Positions 28,930 through 38,642 of a stretch of DNA of 64,000 nt are shown one piece after another (the first letter of the stretch is position 1; the number at the start of each line of letters is the position of its first letter). A model generated the notes under the pieces. The model saw nothing but the letters and a program-made list of their open reading frames with translations, did no database searches and was not told the DNA's origin. Origin of the DNA: Pirellulaceae bacterium (GTDB taxonomy: Bacteria > Planctomycetota > Planctomycetia > Pirellulales > Pirellulaceae); contig JAHBXT010000005.1 in assembly GCA_019636385.1 (NCBI GenBank), forward strand, positions 62,001 to 126,000, written 5' to 3'. Made by a program: the position numbers and the translations under genes.

Positions 28930-29263
28930 AGTGCTGGTCCTGTCTTCCGCGATTGCCACTGCTCCAATGCTTGGATTGGAGATACTCCAAAAGCGGTAAT
29001 CATGTAGATTATTGGCCATTTGTACAATTGGCTGCGATGGTTGTAAGAGGATTTTCGTGTGGCCCTCAGCGACAGCGCACACCGGCCAAATCGATCGTTC
29101 CAGGCGATATTGAGCGGAATTGCCTTCAGACCTATAATTCTACCTCCATTGCGGGGTGGAGTGATTCTCGTGTGTCGGCAAATCCGCCGGCCTGGAAACA
29201 ACACGAGGACGTTGTGGTTCCCGATTCGAACATGGCCAGTCGAACCAATAATCAGGATTGAAT
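28930..29263. other. Divergent intergenic region between mch and the TPR protein
   Basis: About 330 bases with no gene. It carries the clear plus-strand promoter at 29110-29138; I could not choose a convincing promoter for mch. Confidence 0.6.
29110..29138 (+). promoter_or_regulatory. Sigma70-type promoter for the TPR membrane protein and rluD-like gene
   Basis: TTGAGC (29110-29115) and a perfect TATAAT (29133-29138) are separated by 17 bases, about 125 bases before the start codon at 29264. Confidence 0.6.
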
Positions 29264-30163
29264 ATGAATAACCAGCGTCGGCATCAGCTTGAGCAAAACT
29301 ACTTGGCGAATTACCTGGGCATCCGCCTCTCGCGGGTTCAGCACTTGCTCAAGCCGGCTCTGATCGCGGTGGCGGCGAGTTTCTTAGGATTCTTGGGCTA
29401 CACCGCATTTCAGAGTCTGTCTACCAAGCAAGCAGCTGAAGCCTGGACAAAGTTCTACTTCAATCTCAATGGCGATGCCGAATCTTTTGAAGCTTTGGCA
29501 AACCAATACGGGGCCGCGCCTGCCGGACAGTGGGCACGGTTTTCTGCGGCCGCGGCCAATTTGCAAAACGGCATCGAAGCGCTGTACGTGAACCGGCAAG
29601 AGGGTGTTGGCCTGATTCAGAAAGCGATTGCGGAACTCGGCGCTTTGAAGAACTCTACGACGGGCGACCTGAGAACTCAGTCCATTCTGATGCTGGCCAA
29701 AGCCCATGAGAGTTTAGGAGAGCTGGATCAGGCAATCAGTCATTATCAATCGGTGGTTGATGCAACAAATTTGTCGGAACTCGAACGAGAGCAAGTTCGC
29801 GACCGGGTCAGTTTTTTATTGACTCAAGAAGCCAAAGAGTTCTACCAGTGGTTTGGAACGTTGAATCCCAAACCAGCCGCCTCTCCCGAGATACCGGGTG
29901 ATCTGGGGTCGCCTCCGGAAAGCCCTACGATTCAGTTTGATCCCGATAAGCTGCCTGCTATACCTGCGGATGGCGCTCAACCAACCGAGCCGTCGGCGGC
30001 AGTAGATGGGCAGCTTCAGTTGGAATTGCCGGCCGAAACACAGCCGGCCTCAGACGAAACGACTGCGGAACAGGCCGCTGACACGCAACAACCCGCACCA
30101 CCTGCAGTACCAAGCGAGCAGCCCATCCCTGCCAGCGAGGCATCGCCACCGTTGCTCAATTAG
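29264..30163 (+). CDS. Single-pass membrane protein with TPR-like periplasmic domain
   Basis: The 299-residue protein has a short cytoplasmic N-terminus, one membrane helix (about 31-50) and a helical TPR-like domain with SILMLAKAHESLGELDQAISHYQSVVDA. The C-terminal third is Pro/Ala/Glu/Gln-rich and probably disordered. The topology recalls YfgM, the SecYEG-associated chaperone partner, but similarity is not strong enough to name it. ATG 29264 is used because AGGA lies nine bases upstream; TTG 29258 is also in frame. It precedes the pseudouridine synthase by eight bases, so the two are cotranscribed. Confidence 0.75.
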   Translation: MNNQRRHQLEQNYLANYLGIRLSRVQHLLKPALIAVAASFLGFLGYTAFQSLSTKQAAEAWTKFYFNLNGDAESFEALANQYGAAPAGQWARFSAAAANLQNGIEALYVNRQEGVGLIQKAIAELGALKNSTTGDLRTQSILMLAKAHESLGELDQAISHYQSVVDATNLSELEREQVRDRVSFLLTQEAKEFYQWFGTLNPKPAASPEIPGDLGSPPESPTIQFDPDKLPAIPADGAQPTEPSAAVDGQLQLELPAETQPASDETTAEQAADTQQPAPPAVPSEQPIPASEASPPLLN

Positions 30164-30171
30164 CTGGACTC

Positions 30172-31158
30172 ATGTTGCAATTTGAACATCGGGCCACCGC
30201 CGCTGAACACGGTCAGCGAGTCGATGCCGTACTGGCAATGCACTTGAACGCCTACAGCCGAGTCTTCATTCGCAAAGTTGTGCAGGAAGGCGGTGCGCAG
30301 GTTGACGGCCAGTTGGTCAAGCCCAGCTTTCGCGTTCGTGAGGGTCAGCACATCTCGATGGCACTCCCTCCGCCGCCAGTGGATGGTCCACAACCGGAAG
30401 CGATCGAATTGGATGTGCTGTACGAAGACGATGCACTGCTGGCAATCAACAAGCCGCCGGGAATGGTTGTGCACCCCGCCAAGGGAAACTGGCGGGGAAC
30501 TCTTGCCAGCGCCCTGGCGCATCACTTCAAGCAGTTAAGCGACATTGGTGGTCCAACGCGACCTGGAATCATCCATCGTCTCGACCGAGATACAAGCGGC
30601 GTCATTTTGGTCGCCAAGACCAACGCCGTGCATCTCAAGTTGAGCGAGCAGTTCGAACAGCGACTGGTATCCAAAGAGTACTTTGCCATCGTGGTTGGTA
30701 ACTTGCAGCTGGATCGCGACATTGTCCGCCAGCCGATCGGGCCGCATCCCTACCAGCGCGACAAGATGGCCATCCGCCGCGATCATCCAGATAGTCGCGA
30801 AGCAGAAACGATGTATGAAGTGATCGACCGATTTCGAGGTTTTTGTGCGGTTCGCGTACATCCCAAAACAGGTCGTACGCACCAAATACGAGTGCACATG
30901 GATTATCTGGGGGCACCAGTGCTATGTGATCGACTGTACGCTGGACATGCGAAAATCACGCGCGGGGAGATTCGCCGACGGCTGGTGCGCGGTCTACCAC
31001 CCGAACCGGATGATGGCGAAATTGTGCTCGAACGACAAGCACTTCACGCGCGTCGGATTCAGCTCACACATCCGATTACAGAGCAACCGCTGTGCATCGA
31101 GAGTCCGCTACCTCTAGATTTGCAAGGGGCGTACGAATTACTCCGACAGCAGGTGTAA
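30172..31158 (+). CDS. RluA/RluD-family 23S rRNA pseudouridine synthase
   Basis: The protein (328 aa) joins an N-terminal S4 RNA-binding domain (GQRVDAVLAMHLNAYSRVFIRKVVQEGGAQVDGQ) to a catalytic domain with the RluA-family motif HRLDRDTSGVILVAKT, in which the Asp is the nucleophile, followed by VHPKTGRTHQIRVHMDYLGAP. It is of the RluD type, which modifies helix 69 of 23S rRNA, although other RluA members share this architecture. The segment REAETMYEVIDRF is also typical. A bidirectional terminator follows. Confidence 0.92.
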   Translation: MLQFEHRATAAEHGQRVDAVLAMHLNAYSRVFIRKVVQEGGAQVDGQLVKPSFRVREGQHISMALPPPPVDGPQPEAIELDVLYEDDALLAINKPPGMVVHPAKGNWRGTLASALAHHFKQLSDIGGPTRPGIIHRLDRDTSGVILVAKTNAVHLKLSEQFEQRLVSKEYFAIVVGNLQLDRDIVRQPIGPHPYQRDKMAIRRDHPDSREAETMYEVIDRFRGFCAVRVHPKTGRTHQIRVHMDYLGAPVLCDRLYAGHAKITRGEIRRRLVRGLPPEPDDGEIVLERQALHARRIQLTHPITEQPLCIESPLPLDLQGAYELLRQQV

Positions 31159-31210
31159 CAGGAGTTGACGCCGGCAATCAGCCAGGTGAATCCGACGTGG
31201 CAATAAAAAA

Positions 31211-31240
31211 TGGGGTGCAACAATTTGCACCCCACTGGTT
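31211..31240. terminator. Bidirectional terminator
   Basis: The 9-bp stem TGGGGTGCA/TGCACCCCA (31211-31219 and 31226-31234) is followed by a T-run on the plus strand and, read from the other side, by TTTTTTATTG on the minus strand. It can end both the pseudouridine synthase and the convergent lipoprotein transcript. Confidence 0.85.
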
Positions 31241-31315
31241 TTTTATCCTGGATAAGCTGGATCGCCAATCCAAACGATACAGTCTGCGATCAAGTCTTGT
31301 AGACTAGTCTGGCAG

Positions 31316-31516
31316 TTACTTGTTTTCGCCCGCAACTGCTTCTTTGGCAGCTTCGGCAGTGGCATCAACAGCCTCACCAGCAGCTTCGGCAGTGGCATCA
31401 ATCGTGTCGGTAGCAGTATCAGCAGCTTTGGTAGCGGCGTCTTCAACTTTAGCACAGCCAACAAAGCCAACGGTCATCACACATACACAGCACAGAGCCA
31501 GCAACTTGCGCAACAT
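31316..31516 (-). CDS. Small Ala-rich lipoprotein
   Basis: The 66-residue precursor has a signal sequence ending in the lipobox VGFVGC, so the mature protein is a lipid-anchored peptide of about 45 residues. That part consists of Ala-rich near-repeats (AADTATDTIDATAEAAGEA, VDATAEAAKEAV) with charged residues, predicted as one amphipathic helix, like entericidins or other small Ala-rich lipoproteins. ATG 31516 has a GGGGGAAG site upstream. The exact role is unknown; an envelope-stress or structural function would be inference. Confidence 0.8.
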   Translation of the reverse strand: MLRKLLALCCVCVMTVGFVGCAKVEDAATKAADTATDTIDATAEAAGEAVDATAEAAKEAVAGENK

Positions 31517-31754
31517 GGTACTTCCCCCTTTTGAGAAAATGATCAGTCAAACTTGCGGCAACACTGTGTTGCCGGCATCAGTTAACATGTCGAGGCGACA
31601 ATTATAGTCATAGATGGCAATCGCCTAGCGTTTATTCCTGCGCGACCGCCTTTTTTTAGATTCTGTCCATACGGAAACGCAATTGCCGGAACATACGCTC
31701 ACCCGGCTGGCAACCGTTAGGGGGGCGTTAGATTGGCTAGCCGGCAGAATCCAT

Positions 31755-33029
31755 CTAGGTAGTCACCTTATCGGCGGATGGGGAAGGCGGCTGATATCTG
31801 GCTTCGGCACGTTCCAGGCAGCGAGCGATTTGGCGTACAGCCTGTCGTAGCCGGCTTTCGTTTTCCACTAGTGCCATCCGCAGATAGCCTTCGCCAGTCG
31901 GGCCAAAGCCGGTTCCGGGGCTGACGGCCACATCACCTTCTTCAAGCAGCATCATAGCGAAGTCCAGCGTATTCATCCGCTGCATCCACTTATCAGGAAT
32001 CTTGCCCCAAACGAACATGCCTGCTCGCGGCGCGTCTGCTTGCCAACCAATTCTCCGCAAGCCTTCCAAGAGGATGTCGCGGCGACCCTGGTAGATTTCC
32101 GCTTGTCGCTCGACGGCCGCTTCGGTGTCCCGCAAGGCAACAATTGCAGCGATCTGTACGGCTTGGAACATACCGTAGTCATAGTAGCCCTTGACGGTGG
32201 CCAACCCGCGAATCATTTCGGAGTTACCTGCACAAAAACCGATGCGCCACCCGGCCATGTTGTAGCCCTTGCTCATCGTCGTGAACTCGACACCAACGTC
32301 GATTGCTCCCGGTGCAGATAGGAAGCTGGGTGGTTGATAGCCGTCAAATGCTACGTCGGCGTAGGCAAAGTCACTGATGACCATAAAGCCATAACGCTTG
32401 GCCAGCTTGACCACTTCGACGAAAAATGGAGCCTCGACCGTCACCGTTGAAGGGTTGTGCGGATAGTTGATAATCAGCAACTTGGGACGCGGATAAAAAT
32501 GCTGACAGGTGTAGGCGATGTTTGATAGAAATTTTTCGCTATCGGCCACTTCCAGCGCGACCACATTGCCTGCGGCTAAGATAACGCCGTACATGTGCAC
32601 CGGAAAATAGGGCGACGGAATGATTGCTGTATCGCCAGGGCCCATCAGCGCCAGGCACATGTGGCTGAACCCCTCTTTGCTGCCCAGGCAAACAATCGCC
32701 TGCGACTCGGGGTCGAGACGTACACCATACTTGCGGAAATACTTGCTGGCGAGCTCGCGTCTGAGGTTGAGCAGCCCATTGGACTTGCTGTAACCGTGAT
32801 TGCGTTCGTCGTAAGTGGCTTCCACCATCTTTTCCATCACGATTCGCTCAGGCGGGTCGGATGGATTCCCCATGCCCAGGTCAATCACGTCATGCCCGGC
32901 GCGTCGCTTTTGATATAAAGTATTATTGATTCGACCAAATAAGTACGGCGGCAAACGGTGAACGCGCGAAGCAAATTCGATCGAAAATGGCTTGGTATCG
33001 ATGGGAGCTGAATGGGGGTCGGGATTCAT
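31755..33029 (-). CDS. Class I/II aminotransferase, AlaC-like
   Basis: The 424-residue PLP enzyme has the fold-type I markers: [25 protein letters not shown], the phosphate/pyridine region [14 protein letters not shown], and the Schiff-base lysine in [16 protein letters not shown], followed by the carboxylate-binding Arg in [18 protein letters not shown]. The pattern agrees with the AlaC/YfdZ glutamate-pyruvate aminotransferase group, which is related to LL-diaminopimelate aminotransferase; the latter cannot be excluded. It is a single gene with about 300 bases on its upstream side. Confidence 0.9.
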   Translation of the reverse strand: MNPDPHSAPIDTKPFSIEFASRVHRLPPYLFGRINNTLYQKRRAGHDVIDLGMGNPSDPPERIVMEKMVEATYDERNHGYSKSNGLLNLRRELASKYFRKYGVRLDPESQAIVCLGSKEGFSHMCLALMGPGDTAIIPSPYFPVHMYGVILAAGNVVALEVADSEKFLSNIAYTCQHFYPRPKLLIINYPHNPSTVTVEAPFFVEVVKLAKRYGFMVISDFAYADVAFDGYQPPSFLSAPGAIDVGVEFTTMSKGYNMAGWRIGFCAGNSEMIRGLATVKGYYDYGMFQAVQIAAIVALRDTEAAVERQAEIYQGRRDILLEGLRRIGWQADAPRAGMFVWGKIPDKWMQRMNTLDFAMMLLEEGDVAVSPGTGFGPTGEGYLRMALVENESRLRQAVRQIARCLERAEARYQPPSPSADKVTT

Positions 33030-33328
33030 CGTCGATTCGTAGTCCAGAGACGGAAGGGCAGATATGCATTATGGTCAGGACCCCACGGAACCTGTCCGGT
33101 GCGATCCAACCGCTCCATTGTATACGAGCTACAAGACAATTGTCTTCAACGACCGGTCTGCTGGCTAGCCCGACTGAGAAGCAATTTTGGGGCTCGTACG
33201 CCGATCGGTTGGGCGTTGCCAATCGCTTTCGGCTACCGTGCACAAGCCGATAACTGAAACAGATCGCTGGGGTTAATCTTAAACTGCAACATGTTGGCCG
33301 AAGGTCACCCGAACTGCCGATGTGCTTG

Positions 33329-35236
33329 TTACCGCGTTATCGGGAAGCTGGCGGTTTTCGCGGGTAGGCTGGGGCGGTCGGCGGATTTGGTGGCGCCGAT
33401 TTGAATGGAGCCTTCCAGGAAGTTTTCGATCTGCGAGGACTTTAATAGCTGGTCGATCTTGTGCTGCATGGCGACGTTCAGCTTCTTCTCGTGCAGTTCG
33501 CGCGCGATCTCCGGTTTGACGGCTTCAAAGTCTTGTACGATGGGCTGCGAATCGCCTTGCTTGTAGAGGATACAGTACTGATCGTTACTCAGCGCAATCA
33601 CACCGGAATGCGTTCCCGGCTCCAAGGCAAACGCCTCTTTTTCCAGTGTGGGCATGCCACCATGCTGCCTGATCGGCTGAATTTTGCCGAAGTTGCTGCG
33701 CGAGACCGGTTCTACCGAATATTTAGCGGCTAATTCGCCAAAGTTTTGTTCTGTAGGCGACTGACGAATCTGCCGGAAGACCTGTTCGGCGGTCCGCTGG
33801 TTGGATAGCACAATGGCCAACACTTCAGCGCGTGGTCCAAAATTGGCTTCAAAACCCTTGCGCAAGTCGTCGTCGGTGATTTGCACTTCGCGCTCGGCCA
33901 GTTTTCTAAGGGCTGCTTTGGGCCAAACAGCATCCTGGACATACAGTTGGTACGGCACGTTTTCGTCTTCCATGACGGCCTTGACCCATGCATCGGTGTT
34001 GGGTGTACCGTCGGAATTGAAGTAGCCCATGCCCTCAGCCGCTGCGGACAGTTCGGCCTGGATGTCCGTTTCCTCAATTGTTAAATTGGCTTGTTTCAGC
34101 GCTTCAGTAATCAGTAGCCGATTGATCTCACCGCGCAATACTTGACGGCCATGGCGATTGATGCATTCCAGTGCCAAGTGGTCGCGAGATACCGGTTGGT
34201 TGTTGATGAATCCGGCCACAGCGGGATATTGCTGCTCAAGCTGAGGATTGCCAATTACGGCGACCACCTGGCTATTCTGTTGCAGCTTAGCAAACAGTTC
34301 GTCGGCGGCCTTGGCCAACCGCTCGTCGCGCAGGTGATCGACAATTCGCTCCTGAATGGCGGGCAATAATTGTGGGTCGGGAGGAGTGGCCGGCAGGTGG
34401 CGGACGCATTGCAACAGGATATGCAGATTGCCGACTTGAAAGACGGGTGAGATTTCGCCTTCCTTCAACTGAAAGGCCATCCGCTCCAGCAGATCGTCGC
34501 CACTGTGCTGACGAATCGGCGGCAAGAGTCCGTCGACGCTGGCGCTGGGAGCGTCTTCGGAGTGCTCCTTGGCCAACCGCCGAAATAGCTCCGGTTGCGA
34601 CATGGCCTGCTGGTGCAGTTGCTTGGCCTTGTCGACTTCAGACACCGCGATCATTCGCACTGAGACTTTGGGTCCGTATTCACTCTGGATGACTTGCTCA
34701 ATCTCTTGCGGCGTCACGGCGATCTTGTCAGCCGCCAGTGCTCGCAACGCCAACATCGGCCAAACAATTTCGCTGGCATACTGTTCGGGCGTGACATCGC
34801 GTTGTTCATCAATCGACTGCAGAAATAGCTTGGTCGTTAAGCCGAATTTGCTGGCAACCCGGTCGATTTCCGCGTTGACATCGGCCTGAGTAATCTTGAT
34901 GTTTTTAGCTTCGCAGGCTTGCAGAATTAGATGCTTGTTCAGGAGGTTGTCGAGCACGATTGTGCCGAAGCGCTGGATACACGCGTCAGCGATTTTGTCG
35001 CGCGCGATGGTGTGGCCGTTGACTACGGCAACCACCTTAGGAATCTTATCCAGGCCAACTGGTACATTGGCAGAAGCGGCTTGCCCGGCCGCCGGCTGCG
35101 TGTTTTGTGTTTGAGCAGTTGATGCCGGAGTGACTGCCGCGCGCACAGCGGATAGGGGCTTCTTCTGTTGAGCGACCACCGGCAGCGCAGCGCTGCCCAC
35201 CAACCAACCTGCAATTGCCAGGCCATAACGCAACAT
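33329..35236 (-). CDS. Exported parvulin-type peptidyl-prolyl isomerase with duplicated SurA-like unit
   Basis: The 635-residue protein starts with a signal peptide (MLRYGLAIAGWLVGSAALPVVAQ) behind a strong AGGAGGAG site. After an Ala/Gln/Thr-rich linker it contains two units of the same design. Each has a SurA-N-like chaperone segment (VVAVVNGHTIARDKIADACIQRFG..., and VAGFINNQPVSRDHLALECINRHG...), then a parvulin domain with PIRQHSGDDLLERMAFQLKEGE or PIRQHGGMPTLEKEAFALEPG. SurA-like proteins help outer-membrane or exported proteins fold. In SurA one chaperone region carries two parvulin domains; here the whole chaperone-parvulin unit is repeated, which indicates a gene duplication and fusion. 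Confidence 0.88.
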   Translation of the reverse strand: MLRYGLAIAGWLVGSAALPVVAQQKKPLSAVRAAVTPASTAQTQNTQPAAGQAASANVPVGLDKIPKVVAVVNGHTIARDKIADACIQRFGTIVLDNLLNKHLILQACEAKNIKITQADVNAEIDRVASKFGLTTKLFLQSIDEQRDVTPEQYASEIVWPMLALRALAADKIAVTPQEIEQVIQSEYGPKVSVRMIAVSEVDKAKQLHQQAMSQPELFRRLAKEHSEDAPSASVDGLLPPIRQHSGDDLLERMAFQLKEGEISPVFQVGNLHILLQCVRHLPATPPDPQLLPAIQERIVDHLRDERLAKAADELFAKLQQNSQVVAVIGNPQLEQQYPAVAGFINNQPVSRDHLALECINRHGRQVLRGEINRLLITEALKQANLTIEETDIQAELSAAAEGMGYFNSDGTPNTDAWVKAVMEDENVPYQLYVQDAVWPKAALRKLAEREVQITDDDLRKGFEANFGPRAEVLAIVLSNQRTAEQVFRQIRQSPTEQNFGELAAKYSVEPVSRSNFGKIQPIRQHGGMPTLEKEAFALEPGTHSGVIALSNDQYCILYKQGDSQPIVQDFEAVKPEIARELHEKKLNVAMQHKIDQLLKSSQIENFLEGSIQIGATKSADRPSLPAKTASFPITR

Positions 35237-35626
35237 ATTCGGACTCCTCCTGAACCGGACGCGGGACGTCTCTAGTTAGCCATAAACGGCTGGTATAGTA
35301 AAATCTCGCTATCCGTGGCAAGCCTATTTGCTATAGCTAGCTTTGGGGTAACCTAGGAGGACAGGCAGCGATCGGGGCAGCGCAGAAACCTAGTCAACTT
35401 GACTAATGCATCACAAGGCGAGTGTGCTCCAATTAATGGTCAGACCGCGTAACGTACCATCGCCACTTGCGCCCCTGCCTGGCGATTTTCGCTGGCGATG
35501 ATGGTTTAAGGGCCCGCTGGTCTAGTCACTCAGCGTTTCAATCATTACACGATCTGAATTCACGTCCGCCTGCTTCACACGACCCACGACTACGACTCCA
35601 CCGTCTGGCGACGGTAGCTACGCACT
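35237..35626. other. Intergenic region with one dispersed repeat copy
   Basis: About 390 bases between the isomerase promoter side and yidD. It holds the dispersed repeat at 35597-35622; nothing else is recognised. Confidence 0.5.
35597..35622 (+). repeat. Dispersed intergenic repeat, copy 1
   Basis: A 25-base element around CTGGCGACGGTAGCTAC. Copies with only a few differences are at 51178-51203 (inverted) and 57018-57042. In this copy CCGTC and GACGG can form a small hairpin around TGGC. Confidence 0.65.
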
Positions 35627-35860
35627 TCAGGGCGGGTCATATCCACCTCGGCTAAACGGATGGCAGCGCAGGATTCGCCAAGCACCGCGAGGCACACCTC
35701 GTAGCACTCCGTACTTGATGATCGCACCGATCATGTACTGACTGCATGTAGGCTGATAGCGACAATTGCTGCCCAGTAGTGGCGACAGTGCTCGCTGATA
35801 TAAATGAACCATACCGATGCAGCAACGCGCCGGTAGGCTTAACGGTTTGTCGTGGCTCAT
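35627..35860 (-). CDS. yidD: Membrane protein insertion efficiency factor YidD
   Basis: YidD is a small inner-face membrane protein that assists YidC-dependent insertion. The 77-residue product shows the family pattern: a hydrophobic amphipathic start (LPARCCIGMVHLYQRALSPLLG), then the invariant NCRYQPTCSQYMIGAI with two cysteines, and the ending LRCHPFSRGGYDPP. In many bacteria yidD lies with rpmH, rnpA and yidC; here it is isolated. A clear ribosome-binding site was not seen ahead of ATG 35860. Confidence 0.93.
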   Translation of the reverse strand: MSHDKPLSLPARCCIGMVHLYQRALSPLLGSNCRYQPTCSQYMIGAIIKYGVLRGVPRGAWRILRCHPFSRGGYDPP

Positions 35861-36401
35861 AGAGGACAGATTCTGCGTTCCGAGGCGTGCGGTGGAATTC
35901 GCCCTGCGTCATCTATCATAACGTTACCATCAGTCCCTGGCGTTGGTTTCAGCATCAGGCTGAATTCAAAGGTAGCTAGGCTCACCACAGCCAGGATTGC
36001 AGTCTGACACTTGGCGCTGCTTTCCCGTTCGTCCCAGCCCAGCGAAAGCAGGGCGAAGCCAGTCCCAAACTTCGGATTTGACCCACTTGAGCAGCAATTT
36101 GCAGATAAGCACAGTTGAAGCCTAAAATTCTGATTTCGCTTGTACTACCCCCAAACGACGGGGGGCTGGCCTTCCAAAACCAATTTTAGCCTAAGTTCTC
36201 CAATTTGGCGGAAAAGTCCTATCCAGCCGCTACGCCTTAACGCATAGCACGACTAAACTTAGCGTGACCCCTAAGTTGCATTGGCTCCATTTAGGAAACG
36301 TACTAATGCGACGTTTGCGAAGTGATTCGTAGCAGTTGTCAACGTCTGAGCAGTGCAACTTTGGTATTAAGTTTCATTCAAGTGGATTGGAGAGGACAAC
36401 G
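35861..36401. other. Intergenic region upstream of the PEP-CTERM gene
   Basis: About 540 bases. I see no gene, RNA or strong repeat. It holds the promoters of the divergent yidD and PEP-CTERM genes; the region just before 36402 has an SD sequence GGAGAGGA. Confidence 0.5.
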
Positions 36402-37145
36402 ATGAGTAGATTTCGATTTTTTAAAATCGGCTTGGCGATCGCTACGGCGATTGCATCCGTGTCGACGCCGTCGATTGGCAAGGCCGCGATCATTTCGCTG
36501 GCGGTTGATTCCGCCTACAGCAGTTTGACAATTGGCGGACAAGCGTTCGGCTTGCCTTACGGTCCACAGGGCCCAGGCTCGATGACCACGGCTCTCGGCG
36601 GAACAATCAACGTTGACCTGACGGGCGGAGTGTTCACCTTTTCACCTGGCAGCTCCATAATCCCGAATGTGAATCCGGGTGGCCCTTACACTACGGCACC
36701 TAATCCTGCTGGTATAATTCCTGGAAACTATGGTGTAACAGCAATTGGACCGGTTCAGGGTTTTGGAACGGTGACGGTCAATGGCGTTTATCACAGTCTC
36801 ACCCTGGACATCACCGCTGGAACCGTATCCGATGGTTCGGCGGTCACGTCGACGCTAATGAAATTTAACTCTGGGCAGATCGTCTTTGGAGCTGCTAATC
36901 CAGCGCCCATCACGGCTGGTACGTCCAATGTTTCAACGGCGAATGTGCCCAACACGAGCGCCGGACTGGCTACTTGGGATGGAACCACATTGAGAATCCC
37001 AGTTGCCTTTGCAACCACTGGATCAAACCGCAATGAATCATGGAGCGGCCTAATCGTAGCTCGCGTACCAGAGCCATCGTCGATGGTTTTGCTGTCACTG
37101 GCTAGCCTGGGCAGTTGCATCTATCGTCGCCGAACAGTTTGTTAG
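36402..37145 (+). CDS. PEP-CTERM secreted protein
   Basis: From ATG 36402 (GGAGAGGA upstream) the protein is 247 aa with a signal peptide. Its C-terminus has the PEP-CTERM sorting signal: VPEPSS, a short hydrophobic helix (MVLLSLASLGSCIY) and a basic tail RRR. Such signals are processed by exosortases and target proteins to the surface or matrix. The body, about 190 residues, is rich in Gly, Thr, Ser and Asn and probably all-beta; I recognise no named domain. Hallmark segments are LTIGGQAFGLPY, GSMTTALGGTI and DLTGGVFTFSPGS. The next gene encodes a close paralogue of this body with a different C-terminal module. An exosortase-like gene is at 62073-63878. Confidence 0.88.
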   Translation: MSRFRFFKIGLAIATAIASVSTPSIGKAAIISLAVDSAYSSLTIGGQAFGLPYGPQGPGSMTTALGGTINVDLTGGVFTFSPGSSIIPNVNPGGPYTTAPNPAGIIPGNYGVTAIGPVQGFGTVTVNGVYHSLTLDITAGTVSDGSAVTSTLMKFNSGQIVFGAANPAPITAGTSNVSTANVPNTSAGLATWDGTTLRIPVAFATTGSNRNESWSGLIVARVPEPSSMVLLSLASLGSCIYRRRTVC

Positions 37146-37172
37146 TAACTAGCGCAGAGTCAACTTCATCGT

Positions 37173-37207
37173 GGCGAGCCGAATAGCGTTTCGGCTTGCC
37201 ATTTTTT
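37173..37207 (+). terminator. Terminator after the PEP-CTERM gene
   Basis: GGCGAGCCGAA (37173-37183) and TTCGGCTTGCC (37190-37200) form an 11-position stem with one mismatch-type pair, followed by ATTTTTT. Confidence 0.85.
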
Positions 37208-37259
37208 CTAAGCTCCGACAAATACAAACATCAACTATCATCCAATCTGGAGAACTAAG

Positions 37260-38606
37260 ATGAGGCAACTGTTTTTTCAACTCAAGCAGATGGCCTGTGT
37301 GGCATCTCTTGCGCTGGCTAGCCTTACGACCACTGTCCAGGCAGACCCCGTAGTGCTGAGCGTAAACTCAGCCCAAAGCAACCTTACAATCTCAGGTCAA
37401 GCGTTCGGATTGCCGTATGCCCAACAGAACGCAGGCTCGATGACCACCTCGCTCAGTGGCACCATTACTGGCGACCTGACCGGCGGCGTCTTTACGTTCT
37501 CGGGAGGCAGCGCGATTGCGGTCGACGTAAATCCCACCGGCCCCTATTCTCACGCACCTTTCACGTTTGAATCGTCGCTGACCAGGCCAGGCAATTTTGG
37601 CATCCGAGGAGACGGCGCTGTATTCGGGTTCGGGTTTGTACACGTTTTGGGATTGTACGAAGATTTGACAATCGACCTTCCTTCTGGCACAGCTCAAAAC
37701 GGATCGCCTACCGCCGCCACTTTTCGGTTTACTGTCGGTAGATTGGTCTGGGGTGCTCAGAACGAAGATGTTCCGCCGCTAACGACAGGTGGTACCTCTA
37801 GCCTGGTTAATGTTAGTGGCACAAATACTGCGGCGTCCAATGTGGCCTGGGATGGCACAACGCTGACCATTCCAGTTCAGTTTCAAACGGTTGGTTCCAA
37901 TCGAATCGAGAATTGGGCAGGCACCATCGTTGCCACTCTGGCCGCCCCAGCGGCGACGTTGGTTAACAAACGCGTGTACCACAACGGTTTTAGTGGTACC
38001 ATGGGTTCTCCTCCCTGGAACGCAGTCAACCCAACCAACGAACTGATTCAGCGAAGTAATAATCCGCAGCAGATTGGTCTGGTCAACCTGACCAACGACA
38101 GTCGCGGGCTGAACGGTGTTGTGCTGGATTTCGATAATTTAGCTTCGCTGAACGATATCAGCTTGGAATACAAGATGAGTCCCCAGGGAGCCTTCAATGA
38201 AGGTGCTCATCCTGTTTCAGGTTGGGAAGGTGCTCCGGCTCCAACATCGGTAACGCTCCATCCAGACTTGGCGGAGGCGGGTGGAAATGATCGGGTGCGG
38301 ATTCTATGGGCTAACAATGCTATTCAAAACCGCTATCTGTGTATTAAAGTTACGATTGGTTCAACTTCGGTCGAGCTGTACATTGGCCACTTGCTAGGTG
38401 AAACCACCGGCCCGGACGCTCTGCCGGTGTTCACTGTTTCGTTTGCGGATATTACGCAGATCAAGAATACGGTAGCGCAGATTGTTGACGCTGGTGGACT
38501 GACGGACATCGACAAGAATGGAACGGTTGCCTTTGCGGATATCACTGCCATGCGTAATAACGTGTCCGCGCAGTTGACACGCATTACCATTCCCGCCAAT
38601 CCATAG
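37260..38606 (+). CDS. Secreted protein with PEP-CTERM-paralogue domain and dockerin-like C-terminus
   Basis: The 448-residue product has a signal peptide (MRQLFFQLKQMACVASLALASLTTTVQA). Residues about 30-215 are paralogous to the preceding PEP-CTERM protein (LTISGQAFGLPY, GSMTTSLSGTI, DLTGGVFTFSGGS, WDGTTLTIPV). About 165 further residues form a second beta-rich region with VYHNGFSG... and SLEYKMSPQGAF. The end is dockerin-like: VSFADITQIKNTVAQIV followed by the calcium loop DIDKNGTVAFADIT (about 415-428) and MRNNVSAQL. It has no PEP-CTERM helix. Dockerin-type tails in planctomycetes are common, and their cohesin partners are often unknown. A perfect 16-bp terminator stem follows. Confidence 0.82.
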   Translation: MRQLFFQLKQMACVASLALASLTTTVQADPVVLSVNSAQSNLTISGQAFGLPYAQQNAGSMTTSLSGTITGDLTGGVFTFSGGSAIAVDVNPTGPYSHAPFTFESSLTRPGNFGIRGDGAVFGFGFVHVLGLYEDLTIDLPSGTAQNGSPTAATFRFTVGRLVWGAQNEDVPPLTTGGTSSLVNVSGTNTAASNVAWDGTTLTIPVQFQTVGSNRIENWAGTIVATLAAPAATLVNKRVYHNGFSGTMGSPPWNAVNPTNELIQRSNNPQQIGLVNLTNDSRGLNGVVLDFDNLASLNDISLEYKMSPQGAFNEGAHPVSGWEGAPAPTSVTLHPDLAEAGGNDRVRILWANNAIQNRYLCIKVTIGSTSVELYIGHLLGETTGPDALPVFTVSFADITQIKNTVAQIVDAGGLTDIDKNGTVAFADITAMRNNVSAQLTRITIPANP

Positions 38607-38642
38607 TGCGTTGCTGACATTCGGCAGGTACAATGTCATTAA

